Shown: in pieces, positions 63,358 to 64,000 of the stretch
Layout of the letters: every line of letters starts with the position of its first letter
How positions within the stretch are numbered: position 1 is the stretch's first letter
NCBI RefSeq assembly: GCF_002094305.1
Contig: NZ_LWTX01000006.1
Span: forward strand, 1 to 64,000
DNA length: 64,000 nt
Direction of reading: 5' to 3'
Source of the DNA: Prescottella equi
Lineage (GTDB): Bacteria > Actinomycetota > Actinomycetes > Mycobacteriales > Mycobacteriaceae
The notes under the pieces: model-generated
Database searches by the model: none
The model's input: only the letters and a program-made list of their open reading frames with translations
Told to the model about the DNA's origin: nothing
Translations under genes and position numbers: made by a program

Positions 63358-63912
63358 TCAGGTGGCCGGGGTGTGCACCAGGTCGACGTACTCCTGCGGC
63401 AACTCCTCGAACGACAGCTTGGTGACGCTCGACGGGCCGGAGTGGTACGAGTCCTCGCCCTGGATGAGCCCGTCCTCGTCCACCGGCCACAGGATCAGCT
63501 GACGGAAGACGACGAGATAGTCGGCCGCCTCGTCGTCGACCGGGATGCCGATCTGCGCGGCATACGAGCCGGGGTAGATCTGCTTGAGGAAACCCTCGGT
63601 GACCAGGCAGTGGTCGTCGACGACGAGCCGGTCGAGCTCGTACTCGAGGATGTTGGTGCGGGTCGCGAGGAAGTCGATGTAATACGTCTTCACACCCTCG
63701 GTGCCCTTCGGCCCGACGTCCTGGCCGCCGTTCCAGAAGTGGTAGTCGGGAGCGGGATTCAGCGTCGCCATCAGCCGATCCAGGTCCGGGGCGGCCTCCG
63801 CCCGCATGTGCTCGATCACCGCGCCGAGAACGACTCGGTGGCGGGCATCGGTGGTGACGGCGAGGCGCTGCTCGAGCAGTTCCCACGTGCGATTCGGGTC
63901 GATCACGGCCAT
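63358..63912 (-). CDS. nuclear transport factor 2-like (SnoaL-type) protein
   Basis: A 184-residue alpha+beta barrel protein: MRAEAAPDLDRLMATLNPAP, DYHFWNGGQDVGPKGTEGV, YYIDFLATRTNILEYELDRL, VVDDHCLVTEGFLKQIYPGS and a strand VFRQLILWPVDEDGLIQGED. SnoaL-like enzymes include polyketide cyclases, ketosteroid isomerases and dehydratases; Asp and His in the pocket are present, but function is open. AAAGGAA precedes ATG 63912. The remaining bases to 64000 contain no recognisable gene. Confidence 0.8.
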   Translation of the reverse strand: MAVIDPNRTWELLEQRLAVTTDARHRVVLGAVIEHMRAEAAPDLDRLMATLNPAPDYHFWNGGQDVGPKGTEGVKTYYIDFLATRTNILEYELDRLVVDDHCLVTEGFLKQIYPGSYAAQIGIPVDDEAADYLVVFRQLILWPVDEDGLIQGEDSYHSGPSSVTKLSFEELPQEYVDLVHTPAT

Positions 63913-64000
63913 GTGCGAATTCCTTTCCGGTGAAACGAACTTCGCGACGATCGTCACCCATCGGACCCGTACCGGTCACCCGACGCGCGTCGACCGTTCC

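Overview
The window is about 64 kb of very GC-rich, densely coding actinobacterial chromosome, most likely from Rhodococcus or the closely related Prescottella group. The reasons are a coenzyme F420 enzyme (fgd1 and a deazaflavin-type nitroreductase), a mycothiol-dependent formaldehyde dehydrogenase, an antigen-85-like secreted esterase, the intracellular AroQ chorismate mutase of mycolic-acid bacteria, and blocks in the gene order known from Mycobacterium tuberculosis: ackA-pta-fgd1, metZ-rhodanese, and a purA / M50 protease / DUF3151 / anchored protein / fba / DedA / GH76 block. No rRNA, tRNA, CRISPR array, transposase or prophage gene was seen.

Layout. 1-9.9 kb: cytochrome oxidase subunit I (cut by the window edge), acetate kinase/phosphotransacetylase, F420 genes, a SUFU-domain protein, an RDD membrane protein coupled to a nonapeptide-repeat protein, a secreted esterase and a HAD phosphatase. 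9.9-21.7 kb: housekeeping and lipid metabolism, including an MBL-CobU fusion, metZ, fprA, purT and mcr. 21.7-24.8 kb: two secreted Ig-like proteins, the first broken by a one-base frameshift. 24.8-29.7 kb: a MocR regulator, a HATPase-LuxR regulator, and the mycothiol-dependent formaldehyde dehydrogenase with its MBL partner. 29.7-40.3 kb: an amine-nitrogen region with a glutamine-synthetase-like ligase (glnT/gmaS type), glxB-glxC-glxD (N-methylglutamate-synthase type), an XRE-cupin regulator, an ammonium/methylammonium transporter and a FAD amine-oxidase-like protein. A siderophore-binding lipoprotein and a GbsR regulator lie inside it. 40.3-55 kb: the mycobacterial-type purA-fba block, interrupted by a run of other genes (chorismate mutase, class IV aminotransferase, a WYL-regulated pair, a CDF metal exporter, a FUSC transporter). 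55-64 kb: tRNA/rRNA methyltransferase, lipoprotein, a TetR-flanked lipid-like cluster, YhhN protein, and a MarR-MFS pair.

The most interesting signal is the amine region. The promoters of glnT-glxBCD and of the FAD oxidoreductase, 9 kb apart, share a near-identical 19-bp element followed by a half-site at the same spacing. Just upstream of glnT lies what looks like the remnant of a dimethylamine monooxygenase DmmA-type subunit, ending exactly at a dispersed palindrome. Together with the formaldehyde dehydrogenase next door this suggests use of methylated amines as a nitrogen source (inference).

Three families of long palindromes are scattered through the window: a 51-bp family (two copies), a 47-bp element (one copy) and a 63-bp family (three copies). 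Most sit at gene 3' ends, but one lies between two divergent genes, so they are repeats that probably also act as terminators. Several divergent promoters carry clear inverted-repeat operators (WYL, TetR and metal-exporter cases).
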